Positions 1-8,461 of a stretch of DNA of 64,000 bases are shown in pieces (the first letter of the stretch is position 1; each line of letters opens with the position of its first letter). The stretch lies in contig DATMGD010000071.1 of NCBI GenBank assembly GCA_035555855.1, positions 1-64,000 on the forward strand, read 5' to 3'. This stretch comes from Palsa-892 sp035555855. GTDB taxonomy: Bacteria > Pseudomonadota > Alphaproteobacteria > Rhizobiales > Xanthobacteraceae. The translations under genes were made by a program, and so were the position numbers. Under the pieces are notes generated by a model. The model made no database searches. It was not told the DNA's origin and saw only the letters and a list, made by a program, of their open reading frames with translations.

Positions 1-345
1 CGCTCGATCGAATCGCTCGACGCGCTCTCGGCCGACATCGCCCGCCTCGTCGATCACGACGCGACGGTCGAGCTGTGGGAGCGTCATAATCGCGGCGAGA
101 AGAATGCCTTCACCCGCCGCCTCTACACGGCGCAGGGGCAGAAGACGTTCGAGGACATCCGCCGCAAGTACCGGCGCTCGTCCGAGTTCCGCGAAACGGT
201 CGATCGCTATATCGAGGAGTTCGAGCGTCTGCTCGATCAGGTCGGCCGTGACGATCGCGGCCAGGTGCTGACCCGCACCTACTTGGCGTCGGACACCGGC
301 AAAGTCTACACGCTCCTCGCCCACGCTTCCGGGCGGCTCGGCTAA
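1..345 (+). CDS. C-terminal end of an unidentified helical protein (5' truncated)
   Basis: The frame is open from the first base and ends at a TAA at 343-345, leaving 114 codons. The visible part is rich in charged residues and reads as long amphipathic helices, with repeated Arg/Glu/Leu spacing and no Pro or Gly until the last 15 residues. It ends in the short tail VYTLLAHASGRLG. It resembles the C-termini of very large coiled-coil proteins annotated as hypothetical in Hyphomicrobiales, but I cannot name a family from this fragment. The start and most of the protein lie outside the window. A strong hairpin follows 20 bases later, so this is the end of its transcript. Confidence 0.6.
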   Translation, partial: RSIESLDALSADIARLVDHDATVELWERHNRGEKNAFTRRLYTAQGQKTFEDIRRKYRRSSEFRETVDRYIEEFERLLDQVGRDDRGQVLTRTYLASDTGKVYTLLAHASGRLG

Positions 346-361
346 GCAAAGCCATTCAATA

Positions 362-397
362 AAAAGAACGGCCGGGAAATTTCCCGGCCGTTTTTGT
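362..397. terminator. Bidirectional rho-independent terminator
   Basis: A perfect 26-base palindrome at 367-392 (two 13-base arms starting AACGGCCGGG) is flanked by an A-run on the left and a T-run on the right. It can therefore end both the plus-strand gene before it and the minus-strand Mla operon that converges on it. Confidence 0.9.
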
Positions 398-403
398 TTG
401 AGC

Positions 404-496
404 TTACTTCGACGCCAATTCGATGGCTTCGCAACCGTATTGGTATTCGGTCCCGCCGGCATTCACCGCACGCAGAAGCGCGATGCATCTTGCCAT
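404..496 (-). pseudogene. 30-codon remnant resembling a DUF1697 N-terminus
   Basis: An ATG two bases past the stop of the lipoprotein gene opens a 30-codon frame that begins MARCIALLRAVNAGGT. DUF1697 proteins commonly begin with a very similar stretch (YIALLRAVNVGGT). After that the similarity stops, and the frame ends just before the shared terminator. No Shine-Dalgarno site is visible. It may be a decayed fragment of a DUF1697 gene or a chance resemblance. Confidence 0.25.
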
Positions 497-497
497 T

Positions 498-1091
498 TCA
501 GATTTTCGTCGCCGTCCAGCGCACGATGTCGATCAGCGCAATGTTGAGCGCGTCGTTGATCGCGACCGCCGCGGCACCGCCGCCGGTCGCGGGTGCCGGC
601 ACCCGCGCGGTGAAGATCTTGGCGGCGTTGATGCGCCCGCCGCGCGTGCCGATCAGCTTCACCGAAAGCTCGACCACCGCATCCTTGCCCTGGATGCCGA
701 AGCTGCGGATGTCGGTGACGAGCTGCGCGTCGGCGTTCACCTTGTCGCCCGCGCGCGCCACGGTGCGAATGCGCGACGAATTCTCGAATGCCTCGATCAT
801 CCGCGCCTGCAGGAGCTTCGGTAGCCGGTCGCTCCATTGGGCGTCAGAGAGATAGGTGACGACGCCGGCCTGCGGCTCGACGACGATCTTCTCGGTATCC
901 AGAACCTGTAGCGCGTTGGGGATCGTGACCTCGATCAGCCCGCGCGCCGGGCGCATCTTGCCGAAGTCGCGCGGCGCGATGAGGTCGTAGGTCGGGACAG
1001 GTTGTGCCGGCAGGCTGCACGCCGCGGCCGCAAACATCAGCCCTGCGGCGAGCCCGATCCGGAACCCGCGCTTTCCTGTCTCACTCGACAC
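498..1091 (-). CDS. ABC-type transport auxiliary lipoprotein (MlaEFD-associated)
   Basis: This is a lipoprotein of the ABC_trans_aux family (DUF330 type), which works with MCE/Mla transporters at the outer membrane. A basic N-terminus and hydrophobic stretch lead to a lipobox (FAAAAC), with the lipidated Cys at about residue 25. The mature part starts with the usual Pro-rich linker and YDL motif, and the family's alpha/beta domain follows. I chose the GTG at 1091 because GGGAG lies six bases upstream; another in-frame GTG at 1118 adds nine residues. It is the last gene of the mlaE-mlaF-mlaD unit, 45 bases after mlaD, and ends near the bidirectional terminator. Confidence 0.85.
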   Translation of the reverse strand: MSSETGKRGFRIGLAAGLMFAAAACSLPAQPVPTYDLIAPRDFGKMRPARGLIEVTIPNALQVLDTEKIVVEPQAGVVTYLSDAQWSDRLPKLLQARMIEAFENSSRIRTVARAGDKVNADAQLVTDIRSFGIQGKDAVVELSVKLIGTRGGRINAAKIFTARVPAPATGGGAAAVAINDALNIALIDIVRWTATKI

Positions 1092-1136
1092 GCCTGTCTC
1101 CCTGCCCCGCTTTAGCACGCTTTGACGCAGTCCGTG

Positions 1137-2054
1137 TTAACGCCCGCTGTAGCTGGGAATATTATTCCCGCCACCGCCGAACAAAAAGCCCTTGGGATCG
1201 CGGCCAATATTACGCGCCACCCGCTCGATTTCCGCCACCGCGCGCCGCGCATCCCCGGCGAGTTGCTGGTAATCCTTCAAGGTGCCCGGCGCCGTGCGGT
1301 TGAGATTATCCGCGAGCGCCCGCACCGATTTCGCCGCTTCCGAAAGGTCGGTCATGAAGCCTTCCTTGCCCCCGCCGCCGGTGAAGTTCTCGACGTTCTT
1401 CAAAATGCCGTCGAGCCGGTCGGCCTGGCCGTTGAGCTTCCTCGCAAGTTCGCTGGCATCGACCAGCATCGTGTCGATATTCCCGGAGCGCTTGTTCAGC
1501 ACCGCCGTGAACGTCGAAACGTCATCGACGACCTGATTGATCTTCTTTTCGTTCGCCGCCATCAGCCGATCGACGCGCGTCACGACGTCCTCGACCTTGC
1601 CGGCGATCTTCTGCGCCGACTTGTAGAAATCCGCGGAAGCCCCCGCCTCCGACTGAATGCGCGGCAACTCGCCGGGCTGCGCGGCAAGCGCGGGTGAACT
1701 TTGCACGCCGCCCTGCAACGCGACCGAAGCGATGCCCGTGAGGCCCTGATATTCGAGCGAGGCGCGCGTATCTTCGCGCACCGGCGTCTGCGGCGAGACG
1801 CCGACTTTCGCCACCACCTTGCCCGGATCGTTGGCATCGAGCGCGAGCGACGTCACTTCGCCGACGCGAATGCCGTTGAACAGCACGGCGCTACCGGTGC
1901 GCAGCCCCGAGACGGAGCCGTCGAACACGATCTCGTAGGTGACGCGCGACGTGCCTTCCGAGGCGCGCTCGAACCACCACACGAAGCCGAACGCACCCAA
2001 GATCACCGCAAGGGTGAACAGGCCGATCAGGACGTAATTGGCGCGGGTCTCCAT
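1137..2054 (-). CDS. mlaD: MlaD/MCE-domain phospholipid transport protein
   Basis: This 305-residue protein is the periplasmic substrate-binding part of an Mla-type lipid transporter. One N-terminal membrane anchor (about residues 8-28) is followed by an MCE domain (about 38-115) with the typical GSAVLFNGIRVGEV stretch. A long helical C-terminal region runs to about 285 and forms the needle or tunnel in MCE hexamers. It ends in a Gly-rich tail. It lies six bases after the ATPase gene, so it is almost certainly cotranscribed and translationally coupled. It is longer than E. coli MlaD (183 residues), as usual for alphaproteobacterial versions. Substrate specificity cannot be read from sequence. 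Confidence 0.9.
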   Translation of the reverse strand: METRANYVLIGLFTLAVILGAFGFVWWFERASEGTSRVTYEIVFDGSVSGLRTGSAVLFNGIRVGEVTSLALDANDPGKVVAKVGVSPQTPVREDTRASLEYQGLTGIASVALQGGVQSSPALAAQPGELPRIQSEAGASADFYKSAQKIAGKVEDVVTRVDRLMAANEKKINQVVDDVSTFTAVLNKRSGNIDTMLVDASELARKLNGQADRLDGILKNVENFTGGGGKEGFMTDLSEAAKSVRALADNLNRTAPGTLKDYQQLAGDARRAVAEIERVARNIGRDPKGFLFGGGGNNIPSYSGR

Positions 2055-2060
2055 GCGGCG

Positions 2061-2837
2061 TTACTTTTTCTTCCCAAAACGGCTGTGAGCCCGCTTTCCG
2101 TGGAAATAGGCCAGCAGCCACGGGTCCTTCGATTCCAATAGCGAATCGATGGGCCCAACCGCAATGACCTTACCGCCCGAAAGCGCGGCGACCCTGTCGC
2201 AGACGGTGTGAAGGCTGTCGAGGTCATGGGTTACCATGAAAACGGTGAGTCCTAAAGTTTGCTGGAGGGCCTTGATCAGATCGTCGAAATCGCCGGCGCT
2301 GATGGGATCGAGGCCGGAAGTAGGCTCGTCCAAAAAGACAATTTCGGGGTCAAGCGCCAAAGAGCGCGCCAAAGCTGCCCTTTTGACCATGCCGCCGGAA
2401 AGTTCCGACGGCAGCCTTTCCCCTACGTCAGCCTCCAACCCCACCATTTCGAGCTTGGCGAGTGCGATCTCGTCCATCAGCCGTTGCGAGAGGTGAAGGT
2501 TCTCCCGGAGCGGGAACTGGATGTTCTGGCGCACCGTGAGCGACGAAAACAGCGCCCCGCCCTGGAACAGGACGCCCCAGCGCCGCTCCACCGCCTGGCG
2601 CTCCTCCTCGCTCATTTTATCGACATCGCGGCCGAACACCTCGATGGTTCCCGCCCGCTTCGGCAGGAGGCCGAGGATCGTGCGGGCGAGCACTGACTTG
2701 CCGCTGCCCGATGCGCCGACGAAGCCGAGAATTTCGCCGCGCTTGAGATCGAGGTTGAGATCCTTCAGCACGTCGCGATCGCCGAAGCCGACGCGCAGAT
2801 TTCGTACGCTGATTACATTCTCTTGCGCCGTCGCCAT
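2061..2837 (-). CDS. mlaF: Mla-type ABC transporter ATP-binding protein
   Basis: This 258-residue ATPase powers the Mla-type lipid transporter on the cytoplasmic face. Walker A (GASGSGKS) is at residues 41-48, the signature LSGGM at 146-150, Walker B IVFLDEP from 166, and the H-loop THD near 203. LSGGMVKRAALARSL is the form typical of MlaF/Ttg2A ATPases rather than of importers. The ATG overlaps the last base of the mlaE stop codon (TAATG), showing tight translational coupling. A longer in-frame extension upstream covers mlaE in another frame and is not real. Confidence 0.93.
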   Translation of the reverse strand: MATAQENVISVRNLRVGFGDRDVLKDLNLDLKRGEILGFVGASGSGKSVLARTILGLLPKRAGTIEVFGRDVDKMSEEERQAVERRWGVLFQGGALFSSLTVRQNIQFPLRENLHLSQRLMDEIALAKLEMVGLEADVGERLPSELSGGMVKRAALARSLALDPEIVFLDEPTSGLDPISAGDFDDLIKALQQTLGLTVFMVTHDLDSLHTVCDRVAALSGGKVIAVGPIDSLLESKDPWLLAYFHGKRAHSRFGKKK

Positions 2838-3976
2838 TACATATCGATCCCGGCGAAGAAGATGGCGAACAGGCCGTCGAGCACGATGACGAGAAAGATC
2901 GCCTTCACAACCGACGCCGTCGTGTGCTCGCCGAGCGACTCGGCGGAGCCGGCGACGCGCAGGCCCTCGACGCAGGCGATCAAGCCGATGACGAAGGCCA
3001 TGAACGGCGCCTTGATCATGCCGACCTCGAAGGTCGAGCGCGAGATCGCGTCCCGCAGCCGCTCGATGAAGACTTCCGGCGGCATGCCGCCATAGAGCCA
3101 GGTCACGAGCCCGCCGCCGAACAGGCCCGCCATGCTGCCGATGAAGGTCAGAAGCGGCATCGCGATGATGAGCGCGACGAGGCGCGGCAGGATCAGCACC
3201 TCGACCGGATCGAAGCCCATGACCCGTAGCGCGTCGATCTCCTCGCGCATTTTCATCGAGCCAAGCTCGGCGGTGTAGGCGCTGCCGGAGCGGCCCGCGA
3301 TCATGATCGACACGATCAGCACGCCGACTTCGCGCAGCACGAGGATGCCGACCATGTCCACGACATAGGTTTCGGCGCCGAAGCGGCGGAAATGGAAGAT
3401 GCCCTGTTGCGCCAGGATCGCGCCGATCAGGAACATGATGAGCACGATGATCGGCACGGCGCGGAAGCCGACGCGGTCGAGCTGGTTCACCACCGAAGTG
3501 AAACGAAACGTCCACGGCCGCATCAGGACGCGGCCCGCCGCGACCATGACATGGCCGAGAAACTGCACCAGCGCCTTGAGATCGACCCAGCTTTCCGCCG
3601 CGCTCTGCCCGATATAGGCGAGCGTGTCGGCGATCGGCGTCTCGCGCTTGCGCGTCTTCGGCGGCTCGCGGTTGGAGGCCGCGACTTCGTCGAGCAGCAC
3701 CTTGTAGCGCGGATCGAGCCCGGTGATCGCCGCTTTCGTGCCGCCCTTCTCCCAGTTGCGCTTCAGGCGCTCGATCAGCCACGCGCCGATGGTGTCGATG
3801 CGTTTGACGGCGGAAGCGTCGATCTCGACGCGCTCGGCTTGCTGGCGCTGGTTGAGGATGTTTTCGACCTGCGGCTCGATCTCATTGGCATGCGCCGATA
3901 CCCAGTCGCCCTGCGCCGACAGCACAAGCTTCTTGCCTTGCAGCTCACTCTGCAAATAGACCGGTTCAACGCCCAC
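2837..3976 (-). CDS. mlaE: MlaE permease with N-terminal STAS domain
   Basis: This 379-residue inner-membrane permease belongs to the MlaE family. Residues 1 to about 110 form a STAS-like domain (VEIDASAVKRIDTIGAWL); in E. coli this job is done by a separate protein, MlaB, so this is a natural fusion. The MlaE domain follows from about 150 with its hallmark GREVG-like and GSAYTAELGSM segments and five or six membrane spans. The start is a GTG at 3976, with GGGAGCAGAG upstream. It is the first gene of a four-gene minus-strand operon (permease, ATPase, MCE protein, lipoprotein). The divergent neighbour is the dipeptide epimerase. Confidence 0.93.
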   Translation of the reverse strand: MGVEPVYLQSELQGKKLVLSAQGDWVSAHANEIEPQVENILNQRQQAERVEIDASAVKRIDTIGAWLIERLKRNWEKGGTKAAITGLDPRYKVLLDEVAASNREPPKTRKRETPIADTLAYIGQSAAESWVDLKALVQFLGHVMVAAGRVLMRPWTFRFTSVVNQLDRVGFRAVPIIVLIMFLIGAILAQQGIFHFRRFGAETYVVDMVGILVLREVGVLIVSIMIAGRSGSAYTAELGSMKMREEIDALRVMGFDPVEVLILPRLVALIIAMPLLTFIGSMAGLFGGGLVTWLYGGMPPEVFIERLRDAISRSTFEVGMIKAPFMAFVIGLIACVEGLRVAGSAESLGEHTTASVVKAIFLVIVLDGLFAIFFAGIDM

Positions 3977-4097
3977 GGAACTCTGCTCCCATCCGCCACG
4001 GTAGCGTCTTGAGGCGCGCCTTGCCGCTCGTCATACTAGCCGCTCCTGCCCCCGTCGAGGCCCCCACAACGCTATCGGGTTGCAAAGCAAAAGAAAA

Positions 4098-5075
4098 ATG
4101 CCTCGCTTGACCGTTCGCATCGAACGCTGGCCGATTTCGGGCAGCTTTATCATCAGCCGCGGCGCCAAAACCGAGGCAACCGTGGTGATAGCCGAGATTC
4201 GCGACGGCGAATTGAGGGGTCACGGCGAATGCGTGCCCTATGCGCGTTATGGCGAGAGCCCCGAGGGCGTCGCCGCCGCCATCGAAGCCCTCACCGGTGA
4301 CGTCGCGGAAGGGCTGGACCGTGATTCGCTGCAAAAGCGCATGAAGCCGGGCGCCGCGCGAAATGCACTCGATTGCGCACTGTGGGACATAACGGCCAAG
4401 CGCGAGGGGAAGCGCGCATGGGAACTCGCCGGTCTTCCCGTGCCGCAGCCGGTCACCACCGCCTACACCATCTCGCTCGATACGCCGGAGAAAATGGCGG
4501 CGGATGCCATCGCGGTGAACTACCCGCTCCTGAAACTCAAGCTTGGCGGCGCGGGCGACCCCGAGCGCGTCGCGAAGGTACGCGCGGCGCGGCGCGATGC
4601 GCGGCTGATTGTCGACGCTAACGAAGGCTGGCGCGCCGAAGATATCAAAGACAATTTCGCCGCCTGCGCGAAGGCAAATGTCGAACTGATCGAACAGCCG
4701 CTGCCGGCCGCGGAAGACGCTGTGCTGGCGAAGATCGTGCGCCCGGTGCCGGTCTGCGCCGACGAGAGCCTGCACGACCGCAAAAGCCTTGCCGCGCTTC
4801 ACGGCAAGTACGATGCCGTCAACATCAAGCTCGACAAGACCGGCGGCCTCACCGAGGCGTTGGCGCTCGCCGACGAGGCCGAGCGCGCGGGTTTCATCTT
4901 GATGCTCGGCTCGATGGTCTCGACCTCGCTCGGTGTCGCGCCCGCGCTTTTGCTCGCGGCGCGCGCGAAATTCGTCGATCTCGACGGACCCTTGCTGCTC
5001 GCGAAAGATCGTACGCCCGGCTTGCGTTACGACAACGCCCGCGTCTTTCCGCCTGCGCCGGAGCTGTGGGGCTGA
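4098..5075 (+). CDS. Dipeptide epimerase, enolase superfamily (L-Ala-D/L-Glu epimerase type)
   Basis: This 325-residue enzyme of the mandelate-racemase/muconate-lactonizing fold epimerises dipeptides, most likely L-Ala-D-Glu from recycled peptidoglycan. The catalytic KxK pair is at K146/K148, metal ligands are at D173, E199 and D222, and the second acid/base lysine is K244 in the NIKLDKTGG motif. A TTG at 4080 would add six residues; the ATG at 4098 is preferred. The 3' end overlaps the convergent MFS gene by 49 bases. The exact dipeptide specificity of this family varies and cannot be fixed here. Confidence 0.85.
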   Translation: MPRLTVRIERWPISGSFIISRGAKTEATVVIAEIRDGELRGHGECVPYARYGESPEGVAAAIEALTGDVAEGLDRDSLQKRMKPGAARNALDCALWDITAKREGKRAWELAGLPVPQPVTTAYTISLDTPEKMAADAIAVNYPLLKLKLGGAGDPERVAKVRAARRDARLIVDANEGWRAEDIKDNFAACAKANVELIEQPLPAAEDAVLAKIVRPVPVCADESLHDRKSLAALHGKYDAVNIKLDKTGGLTEALALADEAERAGFILMLGSMVSTSLGVAPALLLAARAKFVDLDGPLLLAKDRTPGLRYDNARVFPPAPELWG

Positions 5076-6241
5076 AGATAGGCGGCGAGCGCAATCGCGC
5101 CGCCTATGCCGCCGAGCAGCGCATAGACGGCATAGGCCGCGACATTCCAGTGCGAATAGAGCGGGCCCGCCATGAGCGTCGCACAAGCCATGACGACGCC
5201 GAGTATCGTTGACGAGTAAGCCTGCGAGCGGCCCGAGGAATGCGCCGGCACATGAAGGCCGAGTAGCGCCATCAAGCCAAGATGCGTCGCGCCGAACGTG
5301 AAAGCGTGCAGGAGTTGCAGCACCGCGATGGTGAGCGGTGCAAGATCAAAGGCGAATGCGCCGAAACGCAGCACCGCCGCCAGGCCGCCGAGTGCGATCA
5401 GCGCAAGCGGCGCGACGCGCGCCGTCACTTGCGTGCCGAAGTAGAACAGCACGATCTCGGCGCCGGTGCCGATTGCCCACAACACACCGATGGTGCCCGG
5501 CGCCACTCCCTTCGAGTGCCAGTCGAGCGCCGAGAAGCCGTAGAACAAACCGTGGCTCGCCTGCACGCAGGCGGCCGCGAGCACGCCGAGCCACAGCGCC
5601 TTCGCCGGGCGGCCGATCCTTTGTTTGCGCTCGTGCGGCGCGGGCCGCGTCAGGAGCGGCAGCGCCCAGGCGGAGAACGCGAACAGCAAAATGCCGCCTG
5701 CGATCACCCACACGACGAGCGAAATCGGCAGCCGGTTCAGGAGATAGCCCGCCGCCACATTGGTCGCGATGAACGACACCGAGCCCCACAGCCGCACCCG
5801 CCCGTAATCGATCGCCCGCGCGGCGGCGAGCCGCAGCGCATAGGCATCGAGCAGCGGGAAGATCGGCGTCCAGAACACGGCTGCCAGCCCGATGGCGAGC
5901 ATGATCGGGATGATGCCGGCGGCAAGCCCGACCAGCATGAAGCCCGCCGCCCCGCCGAACCCGAGCGCCACCAGCACCAGACGGGGGGCCGCTAGCCGGT
6001 CGGAAATGATGCCGGCAAGCGGCATGGCGGCCAGCCGAATCGCCATCGGCAGCGCCAGCGCGAGGCTGATCGCATCGGCCGAAAAGCCGCGATCGGCGAG
6101 AAACAACGGGAAAAACGGCGCCTGGATGCCGAGCGCGACGCAGGCGGCAAGATAGCCGCCCGCCGCCGAAATTGGTGCGCGGGCAGCGTTCAATGTCTTT
6201 GCCGTATTGGCCGGGGATTCATGCATCGGTAAGCTATTCAT
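5027..6241 (-). CDS. MFS transporter (MFS_1-like, HcaT-type)
   Basis: This 404-residue, 12-span major-facilitator protein has its first span at about residues 25-45 (AAGGYLAACVALGIQAPFFP), and the FFPLFLADRG segment is typical of the MFS_1-like/3-phenylpropionate-permease group. The loop between spans 2 and 3 keeps the family pattern GIISDRLAAPR. The ATG at 6241 gives the full N-terminus; an internal ATG at 6226 is possible. The last 16 codons overlap the epimerase gene on the other strand. Substrate unknown; proximity to the epimerase hints at, but does not prove, a peptide or peptidoglycan-related substrate. Confidence 0.8.
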   Translation of the reverse strand: MNSLPMHESPANTAKTLNAARAPISAAGGYLAACVALGIQAPFFPLFLADRGFSADAISLALALPMAIRLAAMPLAGIISDRLAAPRLVLVALGFGGAAGFMLVGLAAGIIPIMLAIGLAAVFWTPIFPLLDAYALRLAAARAIDYGRVRLWGSVSFIATNVAAGYLLNRLPISLVVWVIAGGILLFAFSAWALPLLTRPAPHERKQRIGRPAKALWLGVLAAACVQASHGLFYGFSALDWHSKGVAPGTIGVLWAIGTGAEIVLFYFGTQVTARVAPLALIALGGLAAVLRFGAFAFDLAPLTIAVLQLLHAFTFGATHLGLMALLGLHVPAHSSGRSQAYSSTILGVVMACATLMAGPLYSHWNVAAYAVYALLGGIGGAIALAAYLQPHSSGAGGKTRALS

Positions 6242-6298
6242 AGAAGATTCGGGCGGCCGCCTTTTACCCTGTCGCCGCCCGCTGGACCTGACCGAACG

Positions 6299-7315
6299 AT
6301 GTCGCAGCCCGAGAAAACTGTGCTTTCCGAAGCCGATTTCGAGGCAATCGCGGCAGCCGTCAACGAAACCGAGCGCGGCCGCTGGTTTCTCGCCGAATAT
6401 GCCCGCCGTAACCGCCACGCCGATACCGAGCGGGTGCTCGAGGCCGTGACCCGGCTCGAGCGTAGCCTGGCCGTCCGCAGCGACGCTTCGCCTGCCGAAA
6501 CGATCCGCAGCACCATCGCCGACATGGCCGAAGCCATCGCCCGCACCAAGGCCGAGATCGCCGCGATCCGCCCGAGCGAGGACAATTTCGGCACCATCAG
6601 CAACGCCACCATCGAACTCGACGCCATCGTCAGCACGACGGAGCTTGCGACCTCCGAGATCCTCGCCAGCGCCGAGCGCGTGCAGGAAATCGCCTGGACG
6701 CTGCGCGAACAGGGACTCGATCCCTCGTTCTGCGATCAGCTTGACGGCCTGATGACGCAGACCTATCAGGCCTGCTCGTTTCAGGATCTCACCGGTCAGC
6801 GCATCCGCAAGGTTGTCAACGTCCTGCACTTCCTCGAAGAGCGCATCGAGGCGATGAACCTGATCTGGGGCGGCAAGGATACGCGCGGCCTCAAGGCCGA
6901 GACGCCTTCCATCGAGGCGTCGCTCTTGAACGGCCCGGCACTGCCCGGCGAAGGGCTCGAGCAGCTCGGCGTCGATGAAATTCTCGACCCCGAAGCTGCT
7001 GCGTCTGAACCTGTGCCTGCATCAGCAGCAACGGCATCGCCTGAGGTTTTGGCTGAAGCCAAAGCCATCGCCGATGCCGAAGCACTGATTGAAGACATCA
7101 TCTGGGAAGACGCGCCGCTCGATGAAAATCCGGCCGAAGAAGCAATCGAGGCCGCGGCCAAGCTGATCGCCGACAATCTTGCCGCCACGACCGCGCCGCT
7201 CGCGCCGGAAACGCCTGAACCGGATGCCACGCCGGAGCCGCAGCCAAAGCCCGCGGCGAAAGCGTCACCGATCGCCAGCCTGACGCCCGCCGAAAAGCTC
7301 GCGCTGTTTTCTTAA
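6299..7315 (+). CDS. CheZ-like protein phosphatase family protein
   Basis: This 338-residue, mostly helical protein carries the CheZ catalytic signature FQDLTGQRIRKVV at residues 161-173. D163 and Q167 have the same spacing as E. coli CheZ D143 and Q147, the pair that drives hydrolysis of CheY-phosphate. The helices before it (about 60-150) would form the CheZ four-helix bundle. The C-terminal third (about 210-325) is an acidic Ala/Pro/Glu linker ending in a short conserved-looking tail (LTPAEKLALFS), a plausible partner-binding peptide like CheZ's C-terminal CheY-docking helix. No other chemotaxis gene is in the window, so the target response regulator is unknown. Confidence 0.75.
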   Translation: MSQPEKTVLSEADFEAIAAAVNETERGRWFLAEYARRNRHADTERVLEAVTRLERSLAVRSDASPAETIRSTIADMAEAIARTKAEIAAIRPSEDNFGTISNATIELDAIVSTTELATSEILASAERVQEIAWTLREQGLDPSFCDQLDGLMTQTYQACSFQDLTGQRIRKVVNVLHFLEERIEAMNLIWGGKDTRGLKAETPSIEASLLNGPALPGEGLEQLGVDEILDPEAAASEPVPASAATASPEVLAEAKAIADAEALIEDIIWEDAPLDENPAEEAIEAAAKLIADNLAATTAPLAPETPEPDATPEPQPKPAAKASPIASLTPAEKLALFS

Positions 7316-7342
7316 GTAAAGCTCCGGCGACGAGCGTAACGC

Positions 7343-8344
7343 TCACGCTTCGTTCAAAATTTCCGCGAACAACTTGCCGTCGACATTGCCGCCCGAGAGC
7401 ACGGCGGCAACGACCTTGCCGCGCACATCGAGCCTGCCCGCGAGCAGCGCCGCGAGCGCCACCGCGCCGCCCGGTTCGACGACGAGCTTCAGCTCGTTGA
7501 AGGCAAAGCGCATTGCTTCCTTCACTTCGTCATCAGTCGCAGCAACGCCCTCGCCGATCAGCTTCGAGGTGATCGGGAAGGTCAGTTCACCCGGCGACGG
7601 CGCGAGCAGCGCGTCGCAAATCGAACCGGTCGCCTTCGCATTGAGTTCGCGCTTGCCGCTCTTGAACGAATGCGCATGCTCGTCGAAGCCTGCCGGCTCG
7701 ACGGTGAGAATGCGCGCGTTCGGGTGACGATTTTTGACGGCGAGCGCAATCCCGGCAGCGAGCCCGCCGCCGGAGGCAGGCATCAGCACGAAATCCGGCG
7801 CGAGGTTCAGCGCCGCAAGGTCTTCGCAGATTTCCCGGCCGGCCGTGCCCTGGCCTGCCATCACGAACGGATCGTCGAACGGCGGCACCAGCGTCGCGCC
7901 GCGCTCCCGGGCGATCTTCGCACCGATGGCCGCGCGATCCTCTTTCTCGCGGTCATAGAGCACGACTTCGGCGCCGTGCCCCTTGGTGCGCGCGATCTTG
8001 GCCTGCGGCGCATCGGCCGGCATCACGATCACGGCCGGCATGCCGAGGAGCTTCGCCGCGTAAGCAACGCCCTGCGCGTGGTTGCCGGAAGAAAAGGCGA
8101 CGACGCCGTTCTTCCGTTCGCTTTCGGGGATACGCGAAATACGGTTATAGGCGCCGCGAAATTTGAACGAGCCGGTTCGTTGCAGCACTTCCGGCTTGAG
8201 GAAGACGCGCGCGCCGAGCCTGGCATCGAGCGTTTCGTTGCTCAGCAACGGCGTGCGCACGGCGACGCCCTTGAGCACGCGCGCGGCGTCATCGACATCG
8301 GCGGCGGTCGGCAGCTTGGGAAGATTGCGATCTTGCGTGTTCAT
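7343..8344 (-). CDS. Threonine/serine dehydratase (PLP fold type II)
   Basis: This 333-residue enzyme deaminates threonine or serine to a 2-oxo acid, or is a close serine-racemase-like relative. The PLP lysine is K61 in TGSFKFRGA, the substrate loop SSGNHAQG is at 85-92, and the phosphate-binding SGGG is at 191-194. There is no C-terminal ACT-like regulatory domain, so this is the short, catabolic or non-feedback form rather than biosynthetic IlvA. I chose the ATG at 8344; the frame extends 12 codons further upstream without a good ribosome site. It is separated from the convergent CheZ-like gene by 27 bases. Confidence 0.87.
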   Translation of the reverse strand: MNTQDRNLPKLPTAADVDDAARVLKGVAVRTPLLSNETLDARLGARVFLKPEVLQRTGSFKFRGAYNRISRIPESERKNGVVAFSSGNHAQGVAYAAKLLGMPAVIVMPADAPQAKIARTKGHGAEVVLYDREKEDRAAIGAKIARERGATLVPPFDDPFVMAGQGTAGREICEDLAALNLAPDFVLMPASGGGLAAGIALAVKNRHPNARILTVEPAGFDEHAHSFKSGKRELNAKATGSICDALLAPSPGELTFPITSKLIGEGVAATDDEVKEAMRFAFNELKLVVEPGGAVALAALLAGRLDVRGKVVAAVLSGGNVDGKLFAEILNEA

Positions 8345-8412
8345 GCCACAAGCCATAGCTCCGCATTCCGGCCTTGTCACGGCAGGGAAATCGCGCAGCA
8401 GCTCTGCAAGAA

Positions 8413-8440
8413 CAAAAAGGCCGGCGTTGCCGCCGGCCTT
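8413..8440 (-). terminator. Rho-independent terminator of the FadL-type porin gene
   Basis: Ten-base arms at 8417-8426 and 8431-8440 (AAGGCCGGCG and its complement) surround a four-base loop. Read on the minus strand, the stem ends in a T-run and lies 22 bases after the porin stop codon. Confidence 0.85.
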
Positions 8441-8461
8441 CGTTTCAGCTTGAGAGAGAGC

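Noticed and set aside
2837..3782. A long in-frame extension of the Mla ATPase reading across mlaE
   Set aside because: It is an opposite-phase reading of the mlaE coding sequence; it is Arg/Ala-rich and without homology. The true ATPase starts at the ATG overlapping the mlaE stop.
3966..5186. A 406-codon minus-strand frame over the epimerase gene
   Set aside because: The plus-strand frame has all enolase-superfamily catalytic residues; the minus one is a GC-driven shadow.
6242..6829. Extension of the MFS frame across the divergent CheZ-like gene
   Set aside because: The sequence is an antisense reading of the CheZ-like gene, with no membrane or family features.
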